From the NCBI GenBank assembly GCA_018780265.1, contig JADMJV010000024.1:29851-93850 (forward strand): 64,000 nt of DNA, given 5' to 3'. Numbering within the stretch: the first letter of the stretch is position 1; each line of letters starts with the position of its first letter. Source of the DNA: a bacterium. GTDB taxonomy: Bacteria > Vulcanimicrobiota > Xenobia > Xenobiales > JADMJV01. Both the position numbers and the translations under genes were made by a program. The notes below the pieces were generated by a model. That model was not told where the DNA came from. It searched no databases and saw only the letters and a program-made list of their open reading frames with translations. Positions 50,599 through 59,138 of this stretch are shown here, one piece after another.

Positions 50599-51075
50599 AT
50601 GCCGCCGAAACGTTTTCGCTACCGTCTGGACAAAGTTCTCGACATGAAGAAAAAGAAGGAGGATGATGAGCGCGATAAGTTGATGCAACTGCGCCGGGAA
50701 CAGGCTCAAGAGCGTCAGTTCAAGGCGGACCGCGAGCAAGAACTTGTTAACGTTCATGTTGAGTTGAAGACGAAGCGTCTGAGCGGGGCTCTGAATATTG
50801 CCGAGTTGCGCTGGTTTCCTCAACATATTAAAAATCTCGAAGGTAAAATTAAACATCATGAGTTGAGAATCCAGGAGCTAGAGATTAAGATTGAAGAGCA
50901 GACTCAGAACCTTGCGAAAGCCATGATGGAACGCAAGGCCTATGAAAAGCACAAGGAACAGTCCAAGGCCACCTTTGATGCCGAAGTAGAGGCGGAAGAG
51001 GCGCGCACCCTGGACGAATTGGCCACCCTCAAGTTTGCCCGTGACATGGCCCAAAAGGCCGCAGAAGAGAATTAG
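50599..51075 (+). CDS. fliJ: Flagellar export protein FliJ
   Basis: A long antiparallel coiled coil that acts as the stalk of the export ATPase. The N-terminus [19 protein letters not shown] and the C-terminal charged helices fit the family. Length (158 aa) and the place after fliI support the call. Confidence 0.9.
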   Translation: MPPKRFRYRLDKVLDMKKKKEDDERDKLMQLRREQAQERQFKADREQELVNVHVELKTKRLSGALNIAELRWFPQHIKNLEGKIKHHELRIQELEIKIEEQTQNLAKAMMERKAYEKHKEQSKATFDAEVEAEEARTLDELATLKFARDMAQKAAEEN

Positions 51076-51092
51076 TAGAGAGGCAGGCACTC

Positions 51093-51719
51093 ATGTCGTC
51101 ATTTGACCGCATCAACGCTATCGAAAATCGCATCCAGCAGATGGAAGCCAGGCTGGAGGGCGGCAGTCCTATGCAGCGCACCTCCAATCAGAAGCCAGGC
51201 ATCACCAGTGACCGCAACGCCGGTCAAGGCGGGGTGTCTTTTGAGAGCTTGCTCAATTCGATGTCGGATGACAAGAAGTTTAAGGCAACGTCCTCGGCCG
51301 CTCCCTCCAGTTGGAAGGGCGATAGCAAGGACTTCGATGGGATGATCAGCGAGGCTTCCAAGAAGCATGGGGTGGACGAAGCCCTCATTCGGGCGGTCAT
51401 CAAGCAAGAGTCGGCCTTTAATCCCAAGGCCACTTCCGGCTGCGGTGCGATGGGGCTGATGCAGTTGATGCCGGACACAGCCAAGGAAATGGGCTGCGCC
51501 GATGGCTATGACCCCTACCAAAATATTATGGGTGGTACGAAGTATCTCAAGCAGATGCTGGACCGCTTCAGTGGCAACCAGACTCTGGCTGTAGCCAGTT
51601 ATAACGCTGGGCCCGGAAGCGTGGACCGCTACGGCACGGTGCCTCCCTTCCCAGAGACTCAGGACTATGTCAACAAGGTTCTGGGCAACTATCGCAGCTA
51701 CAAAGGAATAGGTGGTTAA
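51093..51719 (+). CDS. Flagellar-operon lytic transglycosylase (SLT domain)
   Basis: The SLT fold from about residue 90: [22 protein letters not shown] with the catalytic Glu in KQES, then [13 protein letters not shown] and [12 protein letters not shown]. It should cut peptidoglycan to let the rod pass, the role FlgJ has in enterics. No signal peptide is visible, so it may be exported through the flagellar gate. The first 85 residues are disordered. Confidence 0.85.
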   Translation: MSSFDRINAIENRIQQMEARLEGGSPMQRTSNQKPGITSDRNAGQGGVSFESLLNSMSDDKKFKATSSAAPSSWKGDSKDFDGMISEASKKHGVDEALIRAVIKQESAFNPKATSGCGAMGLMQLMPDTAKEMGCADGYDPYQNIMGGTKYLKQMLDRFSGNQTLAVASYNAGPGSVDRYGTVPPFPETQDYVNKVLGNYRSYKGIGG

Positions 51720-51722
51720 CGG

Positions 51723-52676
51723 ATGCTCGACCAGAACATGATGAACTCGGTCCTTTCCTCCGGTGGAGTGGCTCGCACGGAGCCCAAAGCTAAAGAAGAG
51801 GGAGGCGACGCGGAGGCTTTCAACGCGGCCCTGAACGACGCTTCGGCCACTCCGAAGTCCAAGAAGTCCGATAAGGAGGAGGCAAAGGCCGAGGCCAAGG
51901 ACAGCAAGGACAAGAAGCGCGAGGCGAAGGAGCACGAAGACACCAAGTTGGCTCAACAGCAACCGGTGGACCGTACCGGAGCGATTCACATGAAGAAGTT
52001 GATGGCCAAGAATGTCGATACCATGTCTCTGGCGGAGAAGCAGGCTCTGCGTCTGGCTGAGTTTGCCAGCATGGATCAGCAGAACGTAAAGAGCCAGCCT
52101 CAGTTGGCCCAGCAGCCCGTAGCTCAGCCGCAGGCTCAGGCCTCCAAGGCGGGTAAAACGGCCAAAGCGCCAGGCGAGATGATTGCCGGCAAAGGGGCCT
52201 CGGTCAAGGTGAGCGGCGAGGCCGAGCGAGCGGACGAGAAGACGCTGCAAGCCGTTGAGGAACTGCAGAAGAAGGATCAGGGTAAGTCTTCCTCTTCCAG
52301 TAATTTGGACCAGTTGCTGGTCAAGGAGGCCAGCTTTGCCGATGAACTTCGTAAGACCAGTTCGGCCGATAAGGCGCGCGAGCGTCAGAGCGTCATCGAT
52401 CAAATTTTGCAGCAGATCGAGGTGCGCAACTTTGCTAACCGCACCGAACTTCACCTCAAGCTCAATCCTGAGTATCTGGGTGAGCTGAAAGTGAAGCTGG
52501 TGCATACGGATGATGGTATTCGGGCCGATTTTGAAACCAGTTCCAAAGCCACCAGGCAAATTTTGCGGGAAGGTGAAGAAGAACTTAAGGCTCAGGCCAA
52601 GGACAAAGGAGTCCGATTCAAGGCCATGAGAGTGACTCTGGTGGAGAATGTGGATGCACCCGGAGCCAAAGGGTAG
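51723..52676 (+). CDS. fliK: Flagellar hook-length control protein FliK
   Basis: The N-terminal two-thirds are disordered and rich in Lys, Glu, Gln and Ala, as expected of the secreted ruler. The C-terminal hook-length domain reads NRTELHLKLNPEYLGELKVKL, the family hallmark. The 317 residues are in range. It is the last gene before an AT-rich gap. Confidence 0.88.
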   Translation: MLDQNMMNSVLSSGGVARTEPKAKEEGGDAEAFNAALNDASATPKSKKSDKEEAKAEAKDSKDKKREAKEHEDTKLAQQQPVDRTGAIHMKKLMAKNVDTMSLAEKQALRLAEFASMDQQNVKSQPQLAQQPVAQPQAQASKAGKTAKAPGEMIAGKGASVKVSGEAERADEKTLQAVEELQKKDQGKSSSSSNLDQLLVKEASFADELRKTSSADKARERQSVIDQILQQIEVRNFANRTELHLKLNPEYLGELKVKLVHTDDGIRADFETSSKATRQILREGEEELKAQAKDKGVRFKAMRVTLVENVDAPGAKG

Positions 52677-52783
52677 GGCGAGTTCATAAACTGTCAATAT
52701 TTAAGAAAATATTCATTAACCTGTAACACTTATTCTAGTCAGGCAATAGTTCGGGTCAGTTGGGTGAAGGAGGAAATACAGAT
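52677..52783 (+). promoter_or_regulatory. AT-rich gap with a palindrome before the hook/rod gene
   Basis: AATATTT (52696-52702), AAGA, AAATATT (52707-52713) form a perfect palindrome in a stretch far more AT-rich than the rest of the operon. It may hold an internal promoter or an operator for the downstream genes. An AAGGAGG precedes ATG 52784. Confidence 0.4.
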
Positions 52784-53596
52784 ATGTTCGATATGACCGG
52801 TGCCAGCAATGCGATCAGCCAAAATCAGGCTTCCATCGGGGCTTACTCGGAGAACATGAGAAATCAGTTCACGCCGGGTTACAAGTGCGAATCCGTCGGT
52901 TTCAACGATGTGATGAACAGTACACTCCGAGGAGCGAAGAAAAAGGCCACCAGCATCCTCTTCACCCAGGGCGAAGTGTTCAAGACCCAGACTCCGACCA
53001 ACCTGGCCATCAATGGGCAAGGGTTCTTTATGCTGAACGACGGCTTCAAAGATCACTATACCCGCGACGGTCGCTTCACCTTCCAGGACGGGCAACTGAA
53101 ATCCAGTGACGGCAAGGTCGTCAAAGGCTTCCCGGTCGACTCGCAGGGCAATATCGCGGGCGAGGCCGGACCAATCAGTCTGTCGCTCGACCCCAACACC
53201 AATCTTTATGGTGGCAAATACACGAACTATAGTTTCGATGAAACGGGTAAGCTCTACGGTGAATCCACTCAGGTTGATCCAGTGACCGGTCAAAGTTCCA
53301 CCAGTAAGACGCCGATTGCTCAGGTAGCCATGGCCTCCTTCGCCAATCCAGGCTCTTTGAAGCGCACAGGTACCACCAGTTTCGAAGGTTCTGACAATTC
53401 CGGTAAAGCAGTGGTTGGTGTTGCCGGTCAGGGCGCTCTGGGCGGTGTTTGCCCGGGCAGTTTGGAACTCTCCAATGTTGACTTCGCTCAGCAAGGCTTC
53501 GCAATGGTTATGACCAAGCAGACCTACGAGTCCAACATGGCTGCTTTCCGTGCGATGGACAAGCTGACGCAGTCTGCCCTCGGCCTCGTTCGCTAG
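52784..53596 (+). CDS. Flagellar hook-basal body protein (FlgE/FlgF/FlgG family)
   Basis: Family signatures are TPTNLAINGQGFFMLNDG, then TRDGRFTFQDGQL, and a C-terminal LELSNVDFAQQGFAMVMTKQTYESNMAAFRAMD. The N-terminal rod motif (normally NNxANxNTxG) is weakened to ENMRNQFTPGYK. At 270 residues it is FlgF/FlgG-sized, but its place after fliK is that of the hook gene flgE. The exact member is not decided. No flgD hook-cap gene is present. Confidence 0.85.
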   Translation: MFDMTGASNAISQNQASIGAYSENMRNQFTPGYKCESVGFNDVMNSTLRGAKKKATSILFTQGEVFKTQTPTNLAINGQGFFMLNDGFKDHYTRDGRFTFQDGQLKSSDGKVVKGFPVDSQGNIAGEAGPISLSLDPNTNLYGGKYTNYSFDETGKLYGESTQVDPVTGQSSTSKTPIAQVAMASFANPGSLKRTGTTSFEGSDNSGKAVVGVAGQGALGGVCPGSLELSNVDFAQQGFAMVMTKQTYESNMAAFRAMDKLTQSALGLVR

Positions 53597-53621
53597 GCCA
53601 AACAAACATCGCGGTCCAGGG

Positions 53622-53646
53622 AGCCAGCCTAAAAAGCTGGCTTCTT
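53622..53646 (+). terminator. Probable weak intrinsic terminator after the hook/rod gene
   Basis: AGCCAGC (53622-53628) and GCTGGCT (53636-53642) pair over seven bases with a CTAAAAA loop, followed by only TTCTT. Termination may be partial. Confidence 0.5.
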
Positions 53647-53761
53647 GGCGCGTTCTTGCACAACCGGGCGGGAAGGGCTATTTCGTAATCGAGGCGAAAG
53701 TCGGCCCATCGCCGTCGTACTGAGGGGTCGGACCTGAACGGCTACAACAAGGAGCATCGCG
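53647..53761 (+). other. Leader of fliM, no gene seen
   Basis: A GC-rich 115-base stretch with several short complementary segments but no aptamer that I recognise. It ends with AAGGAG (53749-53754) before TTG 53762. I checked by eye for c-di-GMP riboswitch cores and saw none. Confidence 0.35.
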
Positions 53762-54733
53762 TTGCTAGATAGTCCAGGAAGCTACGACCCACTACGGGGT
53801 CCTCGTAGAGCCCAGGGGGCAAATCCGTACGACTTCCGTCAAACGGAGAAGTTTACCGCGGATCAGAATCGCTTCCTGAATAAGCTCTCGGTGTCGTTTG
53901 CCGAGGGGGTGGTTACGCAGATGGCCCCCCTGCTGCAGATACGATTCAATATGGAACTGCTCCGGTTTCAACTGCGGGCTTACAGCAACTATCTCAACAA
54001 CTTGCCAGACCCATCGCCCATGTTGGTCTTTCGACTTGACGCCGAGTCGCAGGCTTTTCTCGACTTCGATTTCGACCTCACCTTCGCCATCTTCGAAAAG
54101 TTAATGGGCGGCCGCGGCCTGCCCCCTCGAGACGAAACGCGAACCTATCTGACCGACTTGGAACGGGCTATTTTGAGGCGACCCTTGAGCCGAATCCTGG
54201 GCGCGTACGGAGCCGCCTGGAAAGAGTTCAAGCCGGTTGACCCGCAGTGGGAGAGTTTGGAACTGAACCCCAATGCTGTATATCTTTATCCCCCGGGGGA
54301 AACGATGGTGGTCAGTGCCTTTCAGGTGGACCTTGGGCAAACGAAGGGGATCGTCAACGCGGTGGTCCCGTTTCGTTACTTGAAAGCCAGTATTCCTAAG
54401 AGTTCTTACGACGAGTTCGTGCTCACCCGCACTGGGAGCAATATGGGTGGTACCAACCCAATGGCTTCCGTGACTCCAATCTTCGCAACCAAGATTGGGG
54501 GAGCCAAAGTGCCGGTTTCTATGGCCCTGGGGCGGGCAGAACTGTTGTTTCGAGAGTTGCTTACCATTGAAGTAGGCGATACAATCAGGCTAGATACGGA
54601 AATTCGCGAGCCACTGCGCATTAAAGTCAATGGGCGTACCAAATTTCGCGGGTTTCCAGGGGTCAAAGAGGGCAAGTTGGCGGCTCGCATCTCTCAGGTC
54701 CTGGAGGAAGGGGACGAAGAATACGATGAGTGA
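53762..54733 (+). CDS. fliM: Flagellar motor switch protein FliM, no N-terminal CheY peptide
   Basis: A rotor C-ring protein. The middle domain starts at PYDFRQTEKFTADQNRFL and keeps the GGRG motif (LMGGRGLPP). The C-terminal SPOA domain is RIKVNGRTKFRGFPG. The usual first 16 residues with an EIDALL-like motif for phospho-CheY are absent; the start reads MLDSPGSYDPLRGP. The TTG 53762 start has a good ribosome site, and no upstream start would add the motif. It overlaps fliN by 8 bases. Confidence 0.93.
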   Translation: MLDSPGSYDPLRGPRRAQGANPYDFRQTEKFTADQNRFLNKLSVSFAEGVVTQMAPLLQIRFNMELLRFQLRAYSNYLNNLPDPSPMLVFRLDAESQAFLDFDFDLTFAIFEKLMGGRGLPPRDETRTYLTDLERAILRRPLSRILGAYGAAWKEFKPVDPQWESLELNPNAVYLYPPGETMVVSAFQVDLGQTKGIVNAVVPFRYLKASIPKSSYDEFVLTRTGSNMGGTNPMASVTPIFATKIGGAKVPVSMALGRAELLFRELLTIEVGDTIRLDTEIREPLRIKVNGRTKFRGFPGVKEGKLAARISQVLEEGDEEYDE

Positions 54734-55022
54734 TGGTCCTCGCGCTGTCCAGTTTGGGATTATCGAAGGCGGATCTGCGGACGTAAATCCCAGCAGTATC
54801 GAATTGCTCAAAGATGTGGCCCTGGTGGTCCATGCCGAGTTGGGCAAGACCAAGCGCCTGGTGCGGGATATCTTGCGACTGCAAATTGGTGGAGTGCTGG
54901 AGTTGGATAAGGAAGCCGGGGAACCGGTCGATATCCTGGTCAACAACAAACGCATCGCCCGTGGTGAAGTGGTTGAAATCGACGGTCGCTACGGCGTCCG
55001 CATCACCGAAATCACCAAGTAG
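54726..55022 (+). CDS. fliN: Flagellar motor switch protein FliN, copy 1
   Basis: A 98-residue SPOA-domain protein. The core VALVVHAELGKTKRLVRDILRLQIGGVLELDKEAGEPVDILVNNKRIARGEVVEIDGRYGVRITEI is typical. ATG 54726 overlaps the fliM stop. A second, close copy follows directly. Confidence 0.93.
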   Translation: MSDGPRAVQFGIIEGGSADVNPSSIELLKDVALVVHAELGKTKRLVRDILRLQIGGVLELDKEAGEPVDILVNNKRIARGEVVEIDGRYGVRITEITK

Positions 55023-55035
55023 AGAGGAGCTTCGG

Positions 55036-55308
55036 TTGGATCCTTTTGCTGCCCCACGCCGTTCCAGTCGGGAAGATCTGGCCATCATGATGGACGTTCC
55101 TATGGTCATTGACGCGGAGATGGGACGTTCCAACAAGACGGTCAATGATATACTCAAGGTGGGGGAAGGCAGTGTTATCGATTTTGAGAGAGAGGCCGGT
55201 GAGCCGGTCGATTTGTTAGTGAACGGCACTCTGATCGCCCGTGGTGAGGTCGTCGAGATCGAGGGCAATTACGGAGTCCGAATTACCGAGATTATGCGAC
55301 CGGTGTAG
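55036..55308 (+). CDS. fliN: Flagellar motor switch protein FliN, copy 2
   Basis: A 90-residue SPOA-domain protein, starting at TTG 55036 with AGGAG (55025-55029) upstream. Core motifs VPMVIDAEMGRSNKTVNDIL, EREAGEPVDLLVNGTLIARGEVVEIEGNYGVRITEI closely match copy 1, so it is a tandem duplicate. Both copies keep the conserved SPOA core. Confidence 0.9.
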   Translation: MDPFAAPRRSSREDLAIMMDVPMVIDAEMGRSNKTVNDILKVGEGSVIDFEREAGEPVDLLVNGTLIARGEVVEIEGNYGVRITEIMRPV

Positions 55309-55320
55309 GAGGAATCTCCA

Positions 55321-56079
55321 ATGCTGCAGCGTTCACCATACCACCAACCCAATCCCAAGCACGTTTTTACTTTTGCCTTTGTCAGCATCGTGGTTCTGAT
55401 GTTGCCGCTGTTCTGGTCCCCGCTGCACAATCAAGGCATTGGGCAGACTTTTCCCGTGGGCTCACCGACGCCCGTGTCTTCTCCCGTAACCGGCGCTCAA
55501 CTCCCGGCTCCAAGGTCCTCGCCTGCTTTGACGGGGAGTGCTCCATTGCAAGCGGGTGGTCAGCCTGACCCTCAGCCAACCACCGTGGTTGCAGTCGATC
55601 CCCATCCCGCCGTGACCAAGATAAGCCTTCCGCCTGCTCAAGCCAGGGAGCCGGCAGTGGTCAGACCCACTCAGGACCCTACCATCGATTTTTCTTACCA
55701 CCTGCGTCGTGTGGTCTTTTCGTTACTTCTGATCATCGTGATGATCGGCGTCACTCTCAAAATGCTCCAGAAGTTTCTACCGGGTATGGCAGGGAGCAAG
55801 TCGACCCCCGGTTCCTTTCTGAATATTTTAGCCCGAGAGGCAGTGGGACCGAGTCAGTCGCTGGCTCTGGTCAAAGTAGGGCCGAAGGTTTTGCTGGTCG
55901 GGCTGTCCGAGCAGAGTATGACCACGCTGTGCGAGTTTAGTGAAGCCGACCTGGCAGCTTTGTTGCCGGCCTCGCCTCAGGCGGCTGAGCCTGTCGACCC
56001 TGCCACTTCTAAGAATCTGTATGGAGATGTCCTGCGGCACTACCTCTCGATTGTGCCCGGAATGGGGGCCAAAAAGTGA
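55321..56079 (+). CDS. fliO: Flagellar biosynthesis protein FliO
   Basis: FliO helps assemble the FliP ring. A first hydrophobic segment acts as a signal or anchor (residues 20-35), followed by a Pro/Ser/Thr-rich stretch of 80 residues. The membrane helix is RVVFSLLLIIVMIGVTL, then the cytoplasmic part LNILAREAVGPSQSLALVKVGPKVLLVGLSEQ, characteristic of FliO. The stop overlaps the fliP start by 4 bases. Confidence 0.88.
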   Translation: MLQRSPYHQPNPKHVFTFAFVSIVVLMLPLFWSPLHNQGIGQTFPVGSPTPVSSPVTGAQLPAPRSSPALTGSAPLQAGGQPDPQPTTVVAVDPHPAVTKISLPPAQAREPAVVRPTQDPTIDFSYHLRRVVFSLLLIIVMIGVTLKMLQKFLPGMAGSKSTPGSFLNILAREAVGPSQSLALVKVGPKVLLVGLSEQSMTTLCEFSEADLAALLPASPQAAEPVDPATSKNLYGDVLRHYLSIVPGMGAKK

Positions 56080-56855
56080 AGCGTTGGATGTTCCTGATCC
56101 TGATGGCTTTGTTGGCGCTGGGTGCGGCTGCCTGGGCCCAGGACGCCCCCAAGAACGACTTTCCCAAGTTTGAGATGCCCGGCATCTCTATCAATGGCAA
56201 AGAAATGGGTGAGCGGGCCCAGGTGGGCACGATGCTGCAGGTCAGCTTTGCGCTCACCACATTGACGCTGGCCCCCTATATCCTGGTGATGTGCACCGCC
56301 TTTATCCGCGTCACCATCACGATGTCCTTTTTGCGACAGGCGCTGGGCACTCAGCAGGTGCCTCCCACCCAGGTATTGATGGGGCTGGGTTTGTTTATCA
56401 CCATGTATGTCATGGCGCCGGTCGGGTCAAAGATGAACCAGAACGCGATTCAGCCCTATCTGGCAGGCAAGATCGAGCAGCCGAAGTTTGTTCAAGAGTT
56501 CACCACTCCTTTGCGCAACTTCATGCTGGCCCAAACGCGCGACAAAGACCTGCAACTGTTTGTGAACCTGGGTAAGATGAAGGATATTAAAAATCGCAAC
56601 GACGTGCCTTTTTATGCACTTTGCCCGGCCTATGTCCTGTCGGAAATCAAGACTTCCTTCCAGATCGGCTTTTTGCTCTACATCCCCTTCCTGGTCATCG
56701 ACATGATTGTGTCGTCCGTGCTGATGGCGATGGGTATGTTTATGCTCTCGCCGATGACCATATCTTTGCCCTTTAAGCTTTTGATGTTCGTGATGATCGA
56801 TGGTTGGCATCTGATCATCACCGGGCTGGTCAATAGCTTCAACATTCCGCCTTAA
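56076..56855 (+). CDS. fliP: Flagellar export gate protein FliP
   Basis: FliP forms the pentameric core of the export gate. A signal peptide precedes four membrane helices. Signatures include FIRVTITMSFLRQALGTQQVPPTQVLMGLGLF and PAYVLSEIKTSFQIGFLLYIPFLVIDM. Length 259 is normal. Confidence 0.96.
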   Translation: MKRWMFLILMALLALGAAAWAQDAPKNDFPKFEMPGISINGKEMGERAQVGTMLQVSFALTTLTLAPYILVMCTAFIRVTITMSFLRQALGTQQVPPTQVLMGLGLFITMYVMAPVGSKMNQNAIQPYLAGKIEQPKFVQEFTTPLRNFMLAQTRDKDLQLFVNLGKMKDIKNRNDVPFYALCPAYVLSEIKTSFQIGFLLYIPFLVIDMIVSSVLMAMGMFMLSPMTISLPFKLLMFVMIDGWHLIITGLVNSFNIPP

Positions 56856-56866
56856 GGAGGTCTTCC

Positions 56867-57217
56867 ATGTTCGGATTTGGCGAAGAGTTTTTTACCGATG
56901 AATTCATCATGCAGATCTCCAGCAAGGCGATGTATTTGATCTTGCTCTTGTCGGCGCCCATGCTCTTTTCGGCCCTGGGGGTCGGACTTGTCATCAGTAT
57001 TTTGCAGGCCACCACCCAGATTCAGGAGCAGACCCTTTCTTTCGTGCCCAAACTGCTGGCGGTCTTTCTCTCCTGTATTATCTGCGGTACCTGGATCTCG
57101 GGGATGGTGGGGGGATACGCCACCGAGATCTTTGGCTACATCAAAAGTATGGGGCCCAAGAACGCGCCCGCCATTATCAGGACCGATGCCAATCCCGCGC
57201 CGGCCTCCCCTCGCTGA
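56867..57217 (+). CDS. fliQ: Flagellar export gate protein FliQ, copy 1
   Basis: Two membrane helices with ISILQATTQIQEQTLSFVPKLLAVFL, the family signature. FliQ is present in four copies in the gate. This copy (116 aa) has a C-terminal tail of about 20 residues beyond the usual 89. The stop overlaps the fliR start by one base. A second fliQ is at 61281. Confidence 0.94.
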   Translation: MFGFGEEFFTDEFIMQISSKAMYLILLLSAPMLFSALGVGLVISILQATTQIQEQTLSFVPKLLAVFLSCIICGTWISGMVGGYATEIFGYIKSMGPKNAPAIIRTDANPAPASPR

Positions 57218-57996
57218 TGGGCGACTACGTCTTCATGGCCTGGGGCACTTGCCTCTTGGCTTTTGTTAGAATCGTCACAGTCTTTGTGCAGGCGCCTATC
57301 TGGGGTGGTCAGCACTTTAAGGCTCCCGTCAAAGTAGGCATGGCCGCCTCGGTGACCTTGTTGGCCTTTCCGTCGTTGACGATACCAGATCCCTTTCCTC
57401 TAGACTTGAGGGCTTTTATTCTGGCGATTCTCAGTCAAATCTGTGTCGGACTGGTGATCGGTTGGATCGCCTTTCTGGTGATGGCCACCGCCCAGTTCGG
57501 GGGCGAAATGCTGGATGTGCAGATGGGCCTGTCGGCCGCCGCCCAGGCCGATCCCTCCTCCCATGGTGCTGTTAACCTTTTGCGACGCCTTCATTTCTAC
57601 GTGGCTATGCTGATTTACCTCATGATCAACGGCCATCACCAGCTCTGGGAGGCGGTTTTTTACAGCTTTAAGGTAATTCCGTTAACGTATTTTCAAATGA
57701 CAAAAATCCAGATAGACAGTATGATTGCTCTGGCTGGTGATATTTACACGATCGGTCTGCAGATTTCGTCACCGGCTGTGGCAGCTCTGTTTGTGGCCCA
57801 GATTGCTCTGGGTCTGCTGGCTCGAGTGGCCCCGCAGATGAACGTGTTTATGTTGAGCTTTCCGATGAACCTGGCGGTGGGTCTGATGTTGTTGACGGTG
57901 TCTCTGCCCTACATCATCACGTTGTTGGAGTATCGGATGGATCTCAATCTGGAGCAGTTGGACGTGGCCATCGAAATGCTGCGTCCGCCAAAGTAG
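57217..57996 (+). CDS. fliR: Flagellar export gate protein FliR
   Basis: The single FliR subunit that completes the gate. It is all-helical with about six membrane helices. Motifs GGEMLDVQMGLSAAAQADPSSHG and VAPQMNVFMLSFPMNLAVGL are characteristic. The 259 residues are typical. Confidence 0.95.
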   Translation: MGDYVFMAWGTCLLAFVRIVTVFVQAPIWGGQHFKAPVKVGMAASVTLLAFPSLTIPDPFPLDLRAFILAILSQICVGLVIGWIAFLVMATAQFGGEMLDVQMGLSAAAQADPSSHGAVNLLRRLHFYVAMLIYLMINGHHQLWEAVFYSFKVIPLTYFQMTKIQIDSMIALAGDIYTIGLQISSPAVAALFVAQIALGLLARVAPQMNVFMLSFPMNLAVGLMLLTVSLPYIITLLEYRMDLNLEQLDVAIEMLRPPK

Positions 57997-58042
57997 CGTC
58001 GGAGGCAGGGTTTAATAGCGCCGGAGAGGAGGTAGCCAGGGA

Positions 58043-59128
58043 ATGTCTGACGACAGCGATAAAACCGAGGAACCATCAGAGCATAAACTGCAAGAAGCCC
58101 GTAAGAAGGGTCAGGTGCTCAAGAGCCAGGACGTCATCTCGACCGGGGTTCTGGCTGCCGCTGGCTACATGTTCTTGTTTACCGGCGACTGGATGTACAA
58201 GCACATCACGGAATACACCAAGTATTACTGGGAGTTGATCGCCCACCCGGCCCTCGATGATCGCCCCCTGATTATGCTGATGGTTCACTATTGCGTGACC
58301 GTCCTCATGTGTGTGCTTCCATTGCTCCTCGGAGTCTGCCTGATGGGCGTGGCTGCCAATGTCTTTCAAATCAAGCTGCTCTTTACGTTCGAGACGATGA
58401 AGCCGACGCTGGAGAAGATCAATCCCATCTCCGGCTTCAAAAAGATTTTCGCCATGAAGTCGGTCATCGAGTTGCTCAAGCAACTTCTCAAGCTGACCGT
58501 CATTGGTGTGCTCTGCTGGAAGGCAGTGGCCTCCGACATTCCTAAGTTCGCCGGGGCTCCCATGGAAGAAATCGGCAAGACGGCTGAGTTTGTCATGGTC
58601 ATCATTCGGCGCTGCTTGCAGTGGGTGGTCATGGGCAGTGTGGCTCTGGCCGGGCTGGATTATGCCTGGCAGTCCAAGCAATTTATGAAACAGATGCGTA
58701 TGTCGCACCATGACATGAAGGAAGAGTACAAGGAGACCGAGGGCAATCCGCACGTCAAGGCCAAGATGCGTCAGATGATGCGTCAGGGCGCCCAGGGGCG
58801 CATGATGGAAGAAGTGCCCAACGCGTCCGCCGTGGTGACCAATCCCACTCACATGGCCATCGCCATCCGCTACAAACCGGGTGAAGACCAGGTGCCTATG
58901 GTGGTGGCCAAAGGGGAGCGGATTAAGGCTCAGCAGATCAAGGTGCTGGCCGAAGACAACGAGATACCCATCATCGAAAACGTTGAGTTGGCAAGGGCCC
59001 TTTTTGGGGCCTGCAAAGTTGGTCAGGCTATCCCTACCGAAATGTATAAGGCGGTGGCGGAAATTTTGGCCTATGTGATGAAGTTAAAGCGCAAGAAAGC
59101 GCTGAAACTGAAGTCTCGGAAGAAGTAG
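58043..59128 (+). CDS. flhB: Flagellar export gate protein FlhB
   Basis: FlhB switches export from hook to filament proteins. Four membrane helices precede a cytoplasmic domain with the self-cleavage motif NPTH (267-270), close to position 269 in E. coli. The start has EKTEEPSEHKLQEARKKGQV, and the end is Lys-rich. ATG 58043 follows a GGAGG. The 361 residues are normal. Confidence 0.96.
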   Translation: MSDDSDKTEEPSEHKLQEARKKGQVLKSQDVISTGVLAAAGYMFLFTGDWMYKHITEYTKYYWELIAHPALDDRPLIMLMVHYCVTVLMCVLPLLLGVCLMGVAANVFQIKLLFTFETMKPTLEKINPISGFKKIFAMKSVIELLKQLLKLTVIGVLCWKAVASDIPKFAGAPMEEIGKTAEFVMVIIRRCLQWVVMGSVALAGLDYAWQSKQFMKQMRMSHHDMKEEYKETEGNPHVKAKMRQMMRQGAQGRMMEEVPNASAVVTNPTHMAIAIRYKPGEDQVPMVVAKGERIKAQQIKVLAEDNEIPIIENVELARALFGACKVGQAIPTEMYKAVAEILAYVMKLKRKKALKLKSRKK

Positions 59129-59138
59129 AGGAGTATCG

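Noticed and set aside
51099..52697. A 532-codon minus-strand open frame
   Set aside because: Antisense to the lytic transglycosylase and fliK. The Leu/His-rich product is typical of reversed Lys/Gln/Glu-rich coding sequence.
53647..53761. Possible c-di-GMP riboswitch before fliM
   Set aside because: The flagellar context invites it, but the conserved core and tetraloop receptor of GEMM-type aptamers are not present.
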